From assembly GCA_003255025.1 (NCBI GenBank), contig QANY01009128.1, positions 1,798,547 to 1,862,546 on the forward strand: DNA of 64,000 nucleotides, written 5' to 3'. The translations under genes were made by a program, and so were the position numbers. Positions within the stretch are counted from its first letter, which is position 1. Each line of letters begins with the position of its first letter. The stretch is from Datisca glomerata. Lineage: Eukaryota > Streptophyta > Magnoliopsida > Cucurbitales > Datiscaceae. The notes under the pieces are model-generated. The model ran no database searches and was not told the origin of the DNA. It worked only from the letters and a program-made list of their open reading frames with translations. This document shows positions 11,771 to 25,400 of this stretch, one piece after another.

Positions 11771-12590
11771 ATGTCGTTATTTCCACTCTCAAATATCTTA
11801 AACATGAACAAACTTACTGGTGAAAATTACATGGATTGGAAAGGTAATCTTGATATCGTGCCGACGGTAGAAAAGTAAAAGTTCGTGTTCACAGCTCCTT
11901 GTCCCCTTTAGCCTATTGCTGAATCAACTCAAGAGGAAAATGATACTTTTGGCTGTGTTCTGATGAGATCGTCAGATGTTACATCTTGGTTTCTGTTAGC
12001 AATGTGTTGCAACAACAACATTAGAAAACTGCCACTGACATGATGTTGAACATCACCGAAATGTTCGGAGATTAGAGTCGTCAGGCCAAACAGGCTGTTG
12101 TGTGAAACTTCATGAACTGTATGATGAAACCTGGAACTCCTGTCAGAGAACATATGATGCTGATCATGGGTGGTGAGGTAGATGGTGAGACACAAGTTGA
12201 TATGATCCTTGAGACTCTCCCTCACACCTTCGAGAACTTCAAACTTAATTATTTGATGAATAATTTGAGGTTCTCACTTCCTGAGCTGATGAAGGAACTG
12301 CAAGCTGCTGAGACCCTATTTCTGAAGGGCAAGAGGAAGACTGGAGAGGTAAAATTTACTGAAAGCAAGCCTTCCACGTTTGGCGCAAAAAAGAAACACA
12401 GGAGATATTCAAAGAAGGCTAAAAGGTAGAACTCGAAAGCTCTGAAAGGAAAGGGCACTGCAAAAGTGGACAAGTCAAAAGACAAGGGTCATCATTATGG
12501 AGCCACTGGCCATTGGAAATGCAACTGCCCAGACTATCTCAAGGAGTTGAGATCTAAAGGTATAGTACTTATTACTGAGGCATGTTATGT
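11771..12590 (+). pseudogene. Copia gag remnant
   Basis: It begins MSLFPLSNILNMNKLTGENY (ATG at 11771), followed by the NYMDWKGNLDIV block typical of plant Copia gag, then a stop at 11876-11878. Later parts are ILETLPHTFENFKLNYLMNN (about 12207-12266), LPELMKELQAAE (12280-12316), a lysine-rich tail, and a zinc knuckle reading HHYGATGHWKCNCP (about 12490-12531). The first Cys ligands of the CX2CX4HX4C knuckle are lost. Several stops interrupt the frame. Confidence 0.85.
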
Positions 12591-14060
12591 GCCTGACTCT
12601 ACTTTTTCATGGGTTGTAGACTCTGTAGCCACTAACTATATATGTTGTTCCCTGCAGGGGTTCAAGGAAATCAGAAGACTTTACGAGGGAGAGTTCAGCT
12701 TCCGTTAGGAAAATGGAGCACTAGTATCGGTCGTATCTATGAGAACTATTAAATTGTCATTTGATAACAGTTTCATGGTTTTATGTGATGTTTATTATAT
12801 CTCAATTTTTGGGAAGAACCTTATTTCAGTAGCTAGTTTAATTGAGCAAGGATTCAATTTGAATTTCATTGATAAAGATATTGATATTTTTAGAAATGGT
12901 TGTTTAATTACTACTGCACGTTTGATAAATAAATTGTTTTACATAAAATCAATAGTTCCAATGATATGTGACACTAACGTAAATACTGATTTACAAAAGG
13001 ATAGTAAAAGGTTGATGTTTGACTCAACCAATTCAACCTATTTGTGGCAATTACGTCTTAGACACATTAGCCTAGACATGATTAAAATACTTGCAAATGA
13101 TGGTCCATAGCAAACTTTAAGTGTGAGATCACTACCCGCACGTGAAACCTGTATAGAAGGGAAAATGTCCAAGAGATCATTTTCAACGAAGGGTGAAAGA
13201 GAAACTCAATGCCTTGAACTCGTACATAATGATGTATGTGGGTCATTGTATATCCAAGTAAGAGGAGATTATGAATATTTTGTAACCTTCACTAATGAAT
13301 ACTCGCATTTTGGACATGTTTATCTAATACACCAAAAATTTAAAACCTTTGAAAAGTTCAAAGAGTACAAGGCTATGGTCGAAAAGTAATTAGAGAAACA
13401 AATCAAAACACTACAATCTAATCGTGGTGGAGAGCACTTGGTAGAAGAGTTTGAAGACTTTCTTAAGGAAGAAGGTATTTTTTTCTCAGCTTACTGAAAC
13501 TGGCAGTCCAGAACAAAATGGTGTGTCAGAGAGAAGGAATCAAACTCTGATGGATATGGTTAGATCCATGATGAGTTACTCATCTTTCCAAGATTCGTTC
13601 TAGGGATATGCCTTAGAAATATCAACATTCAATCTGAACAAAGTTTCATCGAAGACGGTGCATGGCACGCCATATGAAAGATGGAATGGGAAATTCGTTC
13701 GTTAACCACATTAGAATATGGGGGTGCCCAACACATGTTCTGAAACAGAAGACTGACAGGTTATCCAGTCGATCAGAATTATGCATGTTTGTAGGATATC
13801 CCAAAGAAGCGAAGGGGTATGTCTTTTATAATCCGACTGACAAGGAAACACTCGTAAGCACGAATGCACATATTCTTGAAGAAGACTATATAAGAAGTGT
13901 GAAGCCGAGAAGCACTCTTGTGCTAGAGAAATTATTAAGTGGGAGAACACCGAGTCCCCAATCAGGAATTGTTTCTGATTCAATAATGGAAGAACCACAG
14001 TTGGGGCGAGAGCCTATAGAGCCTCGACGTAGTGGAAGGATACATGTCTTATAGAGATGC
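12591..14060 (+). pseudogene. Copia protease and integrase remnant
   Basis: The protease active-site block is FSWVVDSVATNYICCSLQGF (about 12606-12665), where the catalytic DSGA reads DSVA. The GAG-pre-integrase block is LWQLRLRHISLDMIKILA (about 13042-13095). The integrase core includes LELVHNDVCGSLYIQVRGDY (first catalytic Asp, 13213-13272), then QSNRGGEHL with the second Asp lost, and a frame-shifted block where the PEQNGV(S/A)ERRN motif would lie (13503-13540). The C-terminal GYPKEAKGYVFYNP block lies at 13793-13835. At least five stops or frame changes make it inactive. Confidence 0.88.
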
Positions 14061-14119
14061 CTTAACAGTGATCTTAGATAAGGATCATGATGAACCTTCT
14101 CCTACTCACAGGCCATGAC

Positions 14120-17100
14120 TGGTCTTGAAGCAAACCTCTTCAAGTAATTTTTTTTTACTTTCAGATACAATTACATGAACGCTTCAAGTAATAATTGTTT
14201 TTACTTCTAGAATCAAAACCACTGTTAAAAGGGTTCAAGTAGTCAGATACAACTACTCGAACCCTTCAACTAATATTTTTTTTACTTTCATAATCAAAAT
14301 CACTACTTGAAGGGTTCAAGTAGTTAGATAAAACTACTCAACCCTTCAAGTAATATTTTTTTACTTTTAAAATCAAACTCACTATTTGAAGAGTTCAAGT
14401 AGTCAGATTCAACTACTTGAACCCTTCAAATAACATATATTTTTTACTTTCAGAATCAAAACTACTACTTGAATGGTTCAAGTAGTCAGATATAACTACA
14501 TGAACCCTACAAGTAATGTTTTTTTTACTTTTAGAATTAAAACACTACTTGAAAGGTTTAAGTAGTAAAATACAACTGCTAGAACCCTTCAAGTAATTTT
14601 TTTATTTACTTCCAGAATCAAAACCACTCGAATCATTCAAGTAATATTTTTTTGATTTACAGAATAAAAATACTTACTTGAAAGGTTCAAGTAGTAAGAT
14701 ACAACTACTTATAACCTTCAATTATTTTTTTTTTACTTTCAAAATCAAACTCGTTATTTGAAAGATTCAAGTAGTCAGATACAACTACTTGAACCCTTCA
14801 AGTAATATTATTTTTTACTTTCAAAATCAAAATAACTACTTGAAGTGTTCAAGTAGTCAGATACAATTACTTGAACCCTTCAAATAATATTTTTTTTACT
14901 TTGAGAATCAAAATAACTACTTGAAGGGTTTAAGTAGCCAGATACAACTATTTGAATACTTCAAGTAATATTTTTTTTACTTCTAAAACCAAACTCACTA
15001 TTTGAAGGGTTCAAGTAGTAAAATGTAACTACTTGAACCCTTCAAGTAATTATTTTTACTTTCTGAATCAAAATCACTACTTGTAAGGTTCAAGTAGTTA
15101 GATACAATTACTTGAACCCTTTAAGTAATATTGTTTTACTTTCAGAATCAAAACCACTACTAAAAGGGCTATAGTAATCAGATACAACTACTTGAACCCT
15201 TCAAGTAAATTTTGTTTTACTTTTAGAATCAAAATCACTACTTGAAAGGTTCAAGTAGTCATATATTATTACTTGAACCTTTCAAGCAATATTTTTTTTT
15301 ATTTCCAAAAATCAAACTCAATAATTGATGTGTTCAAGTTGTCAGATTCAACTGCTTGAAGCCTTCAAGTAATATATTTTTTTATTTTCAGAATCAAAAC
15401 TACTACTTGAAGGGTTCAAGTAGTCAGATGCAACTACTTGAACCCTTCAAGTAAATTTTTGTGTTTACTTGTAGAATAAAAAAATCACTACTTCGAGGGT
15501 TCAAGAACTCAGATATAACTACTCAAACCCTTTAAGTAATATTTTTTTTACTTTCAGAAAAAAACCCCTACTTGAAGGGTTTCAGTAGTCAGATACAGAT
15601 ACTTGAAACCTTCAAGTATTATTTTTTTACTTCTAGAATCAAACTCACTATTTGAAGGGTTCAAGTAGTCAGATACAACTACTTGAACCCTTCAAATAAT
15701 ATTTTTTTACTTTCAGAAACAAAATCACTACTTGAAGGCTTCAAGTAGTCACCTAATAAAGCTCACTATTTGAAGGGTTCAAATTGTCAGATACAACTAC
15801 ACGAACTGTTCAAGTAATATTTTTTTTACTTTCAGAATCAAAAGCACTACTTGAAGGGTTCAAGTAATCAGATACAACTACTTGAACCCCTTAAATAATA
15901 TTTTCTGTTTACTTCCAGAATCAAAATCACTTCTTGAAGGGTTCAAGTAATCGATTCAACTACTTGATCTCTTCAAGTAATTTTTTTTTTCGACTTCCAG
16001 AATCAAATCACTACTTTAAGAGTTCAAGTAGTCAGATACAACTACTTGAAACCTTCAAGTAATATTTATTTTCACTTCCAGAATCAAAATCACTAATTGA
16101 AGGTTCAAGTAGTCAGATACAATTACTTGAACCCTGAAGTAATATTTTTTTTACTTCTAGAATAAAAATTACTGCTTGAATGGTTCAAGTAATCAGATAC
16201 AACTACTTGATCCATTCAAGTAATATTATTTTACTTCCAGAATCAAACTCACATTGAAGGGTTTAAGTAGTCAGATTGAACTTCTTGAACCCTCCAAGTA
16301 ATATTTTTTTATTTTCAAGATGAAAATCACTACTTGAAAGGTTCAAGTAGTCAAATACAACTACTTGAACCTTTTATGTAATACTTTTTTATTTACTTCC
16401 AGAATCAAAATCACTACTTGAAGGGTTTAAGTAGTCATATACAACTACTTGAACTCTTCAAGTAATATTTATTTTACTTTCAGAATAAAAACCACTACTT
16501 GAAGGGTTCAAGTAGTCAGATACAACAACTTGAACCCTTCAAGTAATATTTTTTTTACTTTCTGAATCAAAATCACTACTTGAAGGGTTCAAGTAGTAAG
16601 ATATAACTACTTGAACCCTTCAAGGAATATTTTTTTTACTTTCAGAATCAAAATAACTACTTGAAGGGTTCTAGTCAGATACAACTACTTGAACCCTTCA
16701 AGTAATATTTTTTTTACTTCTAGAATCAAACTTACTATTTGAAGGGTTCAAGTCGTCAAACACAACTACTTGAACCCTTCAAGTAATATTTTACTCTCAG
16801 AATATAAATCATTACTTGAAGGGTTCAAGTAGTTAGATAAAACTACATGAACTCTTCAAGTTATAATTGTTTTTACTTCCAGAATCAAAACACTACTAAA
16901 AGGGTTTAAGTAGTCAGATACAACTACTTGAACCTTTCAACTAATTTTTTTTACTTTCAGAATCAAAATCACCACTTGAAGGGTTCAAGTAGTCAGATAT
17001 AACTACTTGAAACCTTCAAGTAATATTTTTTTAATTCCAAAATCAAACTCACTATTTGAAGAGTTCAAGTAGTCAGATTTAACTACTTGAACCCTTCAAG

Positions 17101-17882
17101 TCATATATTTTTTTACTTTTATAATCAAAACCACTACATAAATAATTCAAGTAGTTAGATATAACTACCTGAACCTTTCAAGTAATATTTTTTTTACTTC
17201 CATCATCAAAACCATTACTTAAAAGGCTCAAGTAGTTAAATACAACTACTTGAACCATTTAAGTAATTTATTTTGTTTACTTCTAGATCAAAACCACTAC
17301 TTTAAGGGTTCAAGTACTCAGGTACAACTACTTGAATCCTTCAAGTGATATTTTTTTAACTTTTAGAATCGAAGTCTCTACTTGAAGGGTTCAAGTAGTG
17401 AGATACAACTACTTGAAACCTTCGAGTATTATTTGTTTTACTTCCAGAATCAAACTCACTATTTGAAGGGTTCAAGTAGTCAGATACAACTACTTGAACC
17501 ATTCAAGTAATGTTTTGTTTACTTTCAGAATCAAAATAACTACTTAGAGGATTCAAGAAGTCAGAAATAACTACTTGAATCCTTCAAATAATATTATTTT
17601 ACTTTTAGAATCAAATTTGAAGGGCTCAAGTAGTCAGATACAACTACTTGAACCCTTCAATTAATAACTTTTTTTACTTTCAAAATCAAAATATCTAATT
17701 GAAGTGTTCAAGTAGTCAAATACAACTACTTGAACCCTTCAAGTAATATTTTTTTTGCTTTGAGAATCAAAATAACTACTTGAAGGGTTCATATAGTTAG
17801 ATACAACTACTTGAACTTTTAAAATAATATTATTTTTTACTTCTAGAATCAAACTCACTATTTGAAGGGTTCAAGTAGTCAG
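14120..17882. repeat. Satellite array of about 80-bp doubly palindromic units
   Basis: About 45-48 imperfect units stand head to tail. Each unit runs: spacer ACTTTCAGAATCAAAATCA, arm ACTTGAAGGGTTCAAGTAGT, loop CAGATACA, arm ACTACTTGAACCCTTCAAGT, then AATATTTTTTTT. The second arm is the reverse complement of the first, so each unit can form a hairpin of about 20 bp with an 8-nt loop. Each arm is also nearly a palindrome by itself (CTTGAA-GGG-TTCAAG). Units vary by substitution and small deletions, for example shortened ones near 15740-15760 and 17610-17630. Integrase lies immediately before the array and the rest of RT immediately after. Confidence 0.95.
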
Positions 17883-17883
17883 T

Positions 17884-18930
17884 TAGTGGATGAACCTTGT
17901 GTGTATAAGCTGATACGAAGAAAAAATAGTTTTTCTAGTCTTGTATGTAGATGATATATACCTCATTGGGAATGTAGGAAAATTATATGATGTCAAGATT
18001 TAACTTGTAAAGTAATTTGATATGAAGGATCTTGGAGAAGCTACATTTGGCTTTGGTATTCAGATATTTCAAGATAGGAAGAACAGACAATCAGCATTGT
18101 CTCAAGCATTTTATATTGATAAAGTGATGGATCACTTCAGTATGTAAGAGTATAATAAGGGATATCTTCCATTCAGGCATAGAGTTGGCCTCTCCAAAAA
18201 GCAGTCTCCAAAGACTCTTCGAGAAGTGGAAGACATGAGGAAGATTCCATATGCCTCAGCCGTAGGAAGTCTCATGTATGTGATATTTTACACTAGGTCA
18301 GACATTTGCTATGTCGTAGGCATGTTGAGTTATTTCTAATCTAATATTGGAATCGAGCATTGAAATGCTGTCAAGAATATCCTTAAGTATCTTAGGAGAA
18401 CAAGGAACTACATGCTAGTGTATTCAAGTACTGACCTGAATATGATAGGGTATACTGATTCTGACTTCTAAGCAGACAAGGATTCTAGGAGGTCCACTTC
18501 AGGATCATTGTTCATCATTAACGATGGGACAGTTATATGGAGAAATATCAAACAATCTTGCATTGCTGATTCTACCATGGAAGCTGAATATGTAGCAGCT
18601 TGTAAAGCTACTAAGGAGGTTATATGGCTTAGAAAGTTCTTGAAGACTCTGGAAGTTATTCTAGAAGCTTACAGGCCCACGACACTTTATTGCGATAACT
18701 ATAGGGCTGTAACAAACTCGAAGGAATTAAGGAGTCACAAAATATCCAAGCACATAGAGCATAAGTATCACCTGATTAGAAAGATTGTTCAACGTGGAGA
18801 TGTTGTAGTAACACACATATAGACAGTCAACAGCCTGGCAGACATATTCACAAAGGCTTTGAGTGGTAAAGTTTTTTATGGTCATCTGGAGGGCATGGGG
18901 ATACGAGATTGGACATGTCTACTTATAACC
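17884..18930 (+). pseudogene. Copia reverse transcriptase (C-terminal part) and RNase H remnant
   Basis: It resumes at VDEPCVYKL (17887-17913), in the middle of the Copia RT. The catalytic box reads YVDDIYLIGN (about 17944-17973), preserved but in a shifted frame. Then come FDMKDLGEATFGFGIQI (18018-18068), YASAVGSLMYVIFYTRSDI (18252-18308) and the RNase H blocks YTDSDF, STSGSLFIINDGTVIWR and ADSTMEAEYVAACKATKEV (to about 18620). It ends with SLADIFTKALSG (18834-18869) and an MGIRDWTCL end block. The missing first 200 or so RT residues are where the array stands. Confidence 0.9.
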
Positions 18931-18941
18931 AAGTAGGAGAT
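18931..18941 (+). other. Copia polypurine tract
   Basis: AAGTAGGAGAT lies directly before the 3' LTR and is the expected priming site for plus-strand synthesis. Confidence 0.7.
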
Positions 18942-20783
18942 TGTTGGAATTATGTCCATAAAGTATCGTATAATAACTATTTATGAGTATTTAGTTATTT
19001 CTCTGACATTTTGTACTACTGAATTTAATGAATGAATGAAAGTTTTTCTATTAATTAAAGTGTGTTTATAATTTACTTAAGTCCTGAAACTATTATCAAC
19101 ATAAGAGAAGTAGAGACTAAGGGGTCTTCCAGACAAACTCTTTTGAAATAGTTTAGAACGTGGTTCACAATCTTAGGATCAATTGGGTAATCGAGTTCGA
19201 TTACGACTGTTAGGTTGAACCAAATGATGCCGGTCTTGGGGCATGAGAGTGGGAATTCTAACGGTTGACCTAGACATGTTGTGAAATATGTTGAATAAAC
19301 CAGTAACAAACTAGTTTGGAGCAAAACTATTTATCTAGCTTTAAATCTAATTATTACACCTTAAGGATATTTTTATAAATACCTTAATCCTAAGGTGAAT
19401 ACGAAACTTGACCTAATTAGCTATGATCTTTGAAACGTCAAAGGAGTGAGTTCAAATTGTCAGACAATACCTCGACTGTTAGGATCGTGATTCAACTATG
19501 TTAGAGTTGCGTGATTCACATATATGGAAGTTCGTGGTTAGATTGAAAATACAACAATATCATCCTATGCTTTATTGATGGGTGTGTGAATAACTTAACC
19601 TGGCAAGGTACTCGATGAAATGTATCATTGAATAAGACATGGAGAATTGTACGAGACAATTCACTATTTTGTCTTTCTTATTCACAGACAATAAAAGAAA
19701 AAGGAAATAATAAATAGGGGTAAAATAGTAATCTTACATCTCACTCTTGTTACTGATATTCATGAATGGTAATATGTTAAATATTCTGTGGATCATGAAA
19801 TAAAAATGTTTATTTGTACCAACAGAAAATGTAGCACTCATAAATCGAGAGTTGATTCGGCATCGAACATATAGTGGAGTCGTACTATGTTAGGATTAAA
19901 CTGGTCGGGCATTTAGAGAGATAAATTCACCGGGTATTCGAATCCTATATCTTTATTCATGTGGGTCTATACGATCTCAAGAGTAACTCATGGGGACATG
20001 AATAGAAGAAACAACATCAGTTGGACCAAAATGTATTTCCTGATCTCATATGTGATGGGTGTTGTCACTTAATTAGTGAAGAGCAATTAATTGATGTTCA
20101 AATTAATTAATTTATTATTTTCTAATTATTATATAATTAGTAAATAGGAGAAATTAATTAATTAATTGATGGTGATCAATTTAAATTTATCAATTTCTGG
20201 TTGATGAATTTAAACACAATATTGACTTTAATGGAAGATGCAATTTTTTACAATTATAGATTATGGGGGTGAATTTTGGAAATTACACATATATTACGTG
20301 AAATTTTCAAAACTATTATATAAGGAATGACATTAGGGTTGCCTCCCTAAGCGTGTTGACACAAACCTAATCACATAGAGCAGAAAAAGGTTTCTCTACC
20401 CCCTCCTACTGTTGCCGCCGAATTCATAAAGGAAGAAATAAAATTTTTCTTCCTCAGTTGTTTTGAGACCCCAAACTCAGTTCTCAATGACGTCCATGTG
20501 AGATATACTTCTGAATCCAATTAATGATTGTTAGTACAAAGACTAATTAAAGTTTTTGGATTTGAAGATCGAAAAACGCAAAGCATTTAATAAAGATTCC
20601 ACCAATTCATAAAAGGTATAAATCATTTCTACCTCTTTTGAATATGTTTAACTTTGTATAGATAATCTGATGTATGATTTTAATATTTAATATGATTAAA
20701 TTGGTTGATGTAAAAACTTTGATATTCCGCTCATGAACCGTTTGTAATGATTTTTCCTCAAATTTTTAAAACCTGATCCAACA
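18942..20783 (+). mobile_element. 3' LTR of the Copia element
   Basis: Length is 1842 bp. It starts TGTTGGAATTATG and ends GATCCAACA, followed by the target duplication GTTGT. It pairs with 8161-9981. Confidence 0.92.
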
Positions 20784-20956
20784 GTTGTGTCCATCGGTCT
20801 GGTCGTGGAGGGTGCCTCGGTCATAATGGTGACTTCAGTAATGTAGGAGTCCTCGATTTGGACTTAATGTGGACTCTACCCCAGAAATGAAAATATGGGT
20901 CTTGCTCGAAAATATTATTGAGAGCGTCTTAGCCCGAGAGTTTTTTCTCCTCTATA
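20784..20956 (-). mobile_element. Left (3') LTR of the Gypsy element, proximal part
   Basis: It continues the LTR interrupted at 8160 and matches 31596-31758 with landmarks GTTGTGTCCATCG, GTTTGGACTTAATGT-like and a TTTTTTCTCC terminus. The 20784-20788 bases are the second copy of the Copia target duplication. Confidence 0.85.
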
Positions 20957-22461
20957 ATTTGCCCCCACTTCTTGAGTCTGGAGCATAGCTATAGAGTTGG
21001 AAAGTATGTTATGGAGGGAGCCATGAGCTTTCACCCAAGACTCTCTCTTTACACTTAATCGAGTGTTAAGCATATGCTGGCGTTGAGATCGTCAAACAAT
21101 AGAGGTTGTGTCTAAATCGTGTTTTCTTCATATCTGTCAATTTACTCTGTGGAAAAAAGATTGTCATCTTGATCAATATTGGACTTCTTCATGTAATAAT
21201 GTACATGATCGTGTCGGAACCTGAAGCACTGTGGTTCAAGTTCGTACGGGTTGCTTAAAGTAATTATCAGGATCGGGTCCCTATGATTTTCATCTGGCGG
21301 TCATGCGGCTTGAGTTGGATCGATGACCATCACAATTAAATTTTACACCTTTTTCTGTACGCATCATGAGGACTTGGTTTTAGGATTGAATTCTGTTGAT
21401 TTGATGTAGGCGATAAGATGGCCAATCTGTTGGGATTGCTTGACTATGAAGTTGACTTGACGTTATAAGGTCTTTTCGAGTATAGGATTTTTCTGAAATC
21501 TTACATTGCATTCTCGTGTTGATCCATTCTTGACCATGTATCTAGTACATTATTTTGACATCTCATGTCTCATGGCGGATGATGGAGTTATTAAACTCAT
21601 TAGCATACATCCTAAGGGTTCTTCTTGCCATCCAGAGTTAAATTTTCAGAAACTAAGTCGTGGCTTATAACTGAAGGTTTTGATACTTTGGTTATTGACT
21701 TTTTTTGCAACTTAATGTTTGAGTTTTTTGGTCTATCTATGTCATATAGTGATTCAGTTGTCTGAAATTGATAGTGATTTTCTGATATAGCTTGGTACAA
21801 CGGGTGTCTTTGAGCTAACCTTGATGAAGATCAAGCGGTTCTTTTCATGGAGAACGAAGGACTTTTAAGTATCTATAGGGTGATGTCATCCTGGGTTTGG
21901 CAATATTTTGGACTTATGGAAGGATTTAGCGTATATGCCCCCATGGTATCAAAGAATTGTATCCCATTAAACAATGGATTTGTATTCGATCTTATCGTTG
22001 ACATCTTTGATTTGAAATATAATTCTCAATATGTTGAGTTCGTGGTTGCATCTTTGTTGCTGACATGTCTGCTAGCGTAACTCGTAAGTAACCAATGCTC
22101 ACGGTATCTAGCAGTAGGTTTTGGAGCTTTCTTTTCTTTATTTATTCAAATTGCGTTTGATAATTCTTGGCAGTGAGATCCTTCAGAGTCGTCTTTAGTA
22201 GAGTACCAAGATCCTTTGTGATTTGTGAGATTTTGGCTAATCTCGATATCATAGTCATCAGTGTGACTTGGGTGTCATTTTTATAATTGTGATTCTAGGT
22301 ACCATAATTATCTAGGTAACTTCGGGTACCTTAATCATCTATGTGACATAGAGTAATATAGTCATATGAGTGACTTAGGGTACTTAGCCATCTGTGTGAC
22401 TAGGGGTACATGTACTTAGCCATCTGTACGACTTAGGGTACTTAGCCACTTGTGTGACTTG
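20957..22461 (-). mobile_element. Gypsy 3' internal region, non-coding
   Basis: It starts with the purine tract at the LTR edge. I see no reliable coding motif. From about 22190 to 22461 it turns into short tandem repeats with the core GTGACTTAGGGTACTTAGCCATCTG in degenerate units of about 30-40 bp, which continue at 25976 after the solo LTR insertion. Confidence 0.55.
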
Positions 22462-25400
22462 TGTTGGATCGAGTTTTAAAAAATTGACGAAAAATCATTG
22501 AACCATGAATGGTTCATGGGTGAAATATCAAAAAAATTTACATCAACCAATCCAATCATATTAAATATTAAAATTATACATCTGATTATGCATACAAAAT
22601 TAAACGTATTCGAAATAGGTAAAAACGTTTTATATATTTTTGTTGTATCAGAGACTTTCTGAATTGGTGAAATCTTTATTAAATGCTTCGCGTTCTTCGA
22701 TCTTCAAACCCAAGAATTCAATTAGTCTTCACACCAACAGTCACTCGTTGGATTTAGAAGTATATCTCGCATGGACGTCATTAGGAACTGAGCGTGAGCT
22801 CTCAAAACAACTGAGGAACAAAATTTCTTTTCTTCCTCTATGAATTCAGCAGCAATAGTAGGAGGTGGAGAGAGAAACATTTTTTTGTACTGTGTGACTA
22901 GGGTTGTGTCAATACACTTAGGGAGGCAACCCTAATGCCATCGCTTAGATTTTGAAATTTTCACATATACCACATATATATGTAATTTTTGAAATTCACC
23001 CCTATAATCTATAATTACCAAAAATTGCGTACCCAATTAAAGTCAATATTGTGTCCAAATTTACCAGACTAAAAGTGATAAATTTAAATTGATCTCTATC
23101 AATTAATTAATTTTTTCTCTTATTTACTAATTATCCCATAATTAGAAAATAATAAATTAATTAATTTGAACATCAATTATTGCTCTTCACTAATTAAGCG
23201 GAAACATTCATCACATATGAGTTCAGAAAATACACATTGGCTCAAAACACATTTTGGCCAACTAATGTTGTTTATGCTAGGATCGATCAGTTTTAAAATT
23301 AAAGAAAATTAGATTTGAACCACGAACAGTCCGTGGGCGGAATATAAAAAAATTGATTTAACTTATTTAATCATATTAAATAATTTAAAACCAATTTTAG
23401 TTTGATCATGCATATACGATATTAAAACGAATAGATTAAGGGAAAATAATTTTTCACATATACTCTGTATCAGAGAATTTCTGAACTGGTGGAACTCCCT
23501 AGAGCGTTCTTCGTGTTCTTTAAGCTTTAAGATCAAAATCACGAACTTGATCTTTCACGAACGATTTCTGAATTAGTCCACCAACAACCACCCGTTAATA
23601 TCAGAAATATATCTCAGAAAAATTTTACGTAAAAATTTGAGTATGGGCTCTCAAAATGATCGAAGAAGAAAAATCAAATCTTCATTTCTTCAGATTAATT
23701 TTTCCGGCAACAGTAGTGAGAGGAGAAAAAAAATTTCTTTCTTTTCGTGTGTGTTGATAATAACTGCATCTAATACTCGTTATCTTTTTGCAATCAAATT
23801 GCTTTTAGATATCTATCAAAAGGTAATTTTTTATATTTATGAATATACCCATATATTATAAAAATTCTAAAAATTCTCCTAATTATCTATTATTTCTGAA
23901 AATTACATGATCTCCTAGAGTTTTAGTTGTATCAAAATTCATCAATCCAATTGATAAATATAATTTATCATTATCAATTAATTAATTTATAAATTTTACT
24001 TAACTAATTATCTAATAAATAATTAATTCAATACAACAATTGCACTTAATTAACTTAAGTGACATCACCAATCACATATAGGTGTAGGAAATATGTCTTG
24101 GCACCAAAATACATTTTGGTCCAACTTAGTTTATTTTTCTATTCCTGTTCTCTGAGCTATTTCTGAGACCGAATGGACTCACATGAACAAAGCTTAGGAT
24201 TTAAATACTCGGTGAATTTATCTCCATAAATTTTCGACATATTTAATCCTAATATCGTACAACTCCACTATACGTTCGATACCGAATCAACTCTCGATTC
24301 ATGCGCTCTACATTTTCTGTTGGTGTAAATAAACTTCATTTATTTTCACGGTCCACAGAATATTTTAACATAATAATATACATCGTGAATATCAGTAATA
24401 AGAGTGGATGTAAAATTATCATTTTACCCGTCTTGTTATTATTTCCTTAACTCATTTATTGACTATGAATAAGAAAGACAATGACTCATTTCATTGAATA
24501 CTTGGCCAAGTAAATATATTCACACGCCTATCAATAAAGCATAAGGTGATGTTTTTGCTTTCGTAATCCAATCACGAATTTTCATATCTGTGAATTACGC
24601 AACACCTACTTAAGTAAATTACAATCCCAACAGTTGAGGTATTACCTGCTAATTCAACCTCACTCATTTAACATATCAAAGATTACAACTAACCAAGTCA
24701 AGTTACATAATCATCTCAGGATTAATGTAATTTTGAAAATACACTTAAGGTGTAACAATTAGATTTAGAGCTAGATAAACGGTTTTAGGTTCTAAACTAA
24801 TTTGTTACCTGTCTATTCAACATGTTCATGACATGTATAGGTTAACCATTTGAGTTTCCACTCTTATGCCCCAAGACTGACATCCAACGGTTCAACCTAA
24901 CAGTCATAATCATATTTGATTGTCCAGTCGATCCTAAAATTATGAATATCATTATGAACTATTTCAGAAGAGTTCGTCTGGAGACGCTTATGTCTTCACT
25001 CTTCTTTCATTGACAATAGTTCCAGGACTTGAGTAATTTATAAAAACGCTTTAATTTAAAATAAAACTTTCAAATTTTTTCATAAAAAATTTAGGAATAC
25101 AAATTTCTGAGAAATAACTAAATACAAATAAATAGTTATTGCACGCTACTTTATGGATATATTCCAACAGTTTCTTCTATTTTTATCCTCATGAACTACT
25201 CCTGAAACCTAATGGACTCACATGAATAACGCTATAAGATTCAAATATCCAACGAATGTATCTCTATAAATTCCTAACATCTTGCGACTTCACTATAGGT
25301 TCGATACAGAATCAACTCTCGATTCATGTGCGCTACATTTTCTATTTGTGCAAATAAACACTTTTATTTCACGGTTCATAGAATATTTTAACATATTACC

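Larger units (their letters stand above)
8161..20783 (+). mobile_element. Ty1/Copia LTR retrotransposon, 12.6 kb, degenerate
   Basis: The 5' LTR is 8161-9981 and the 3' LTR 18942-20783, both starting TGTTG and ending CCAACA. Target-site duplication GTTGT lies at 8156-8160 and 20784-20788. The related Gypsy LTR at 31063-31758 gives the unoccupied site with a single GTTGT, confirming the ends. Internal order is PBS, gag with zinc knuckle, protease, integrase, RT, RNase H, purine tract, which is Copia order. Gag and pol have many stops and frameshifts, and the N-terminal part of RT is absent, with a 3.75-kb palindromic array in its place. Confidence 0.93.

Noticed and set aside
14120..17882. Regularly spaced repeats that could suggest a CRISPR array
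   Set aside because: The units are tandem, the spacers are also repeated, and the surroundings are a plant retrotransposon. It is a satellite.
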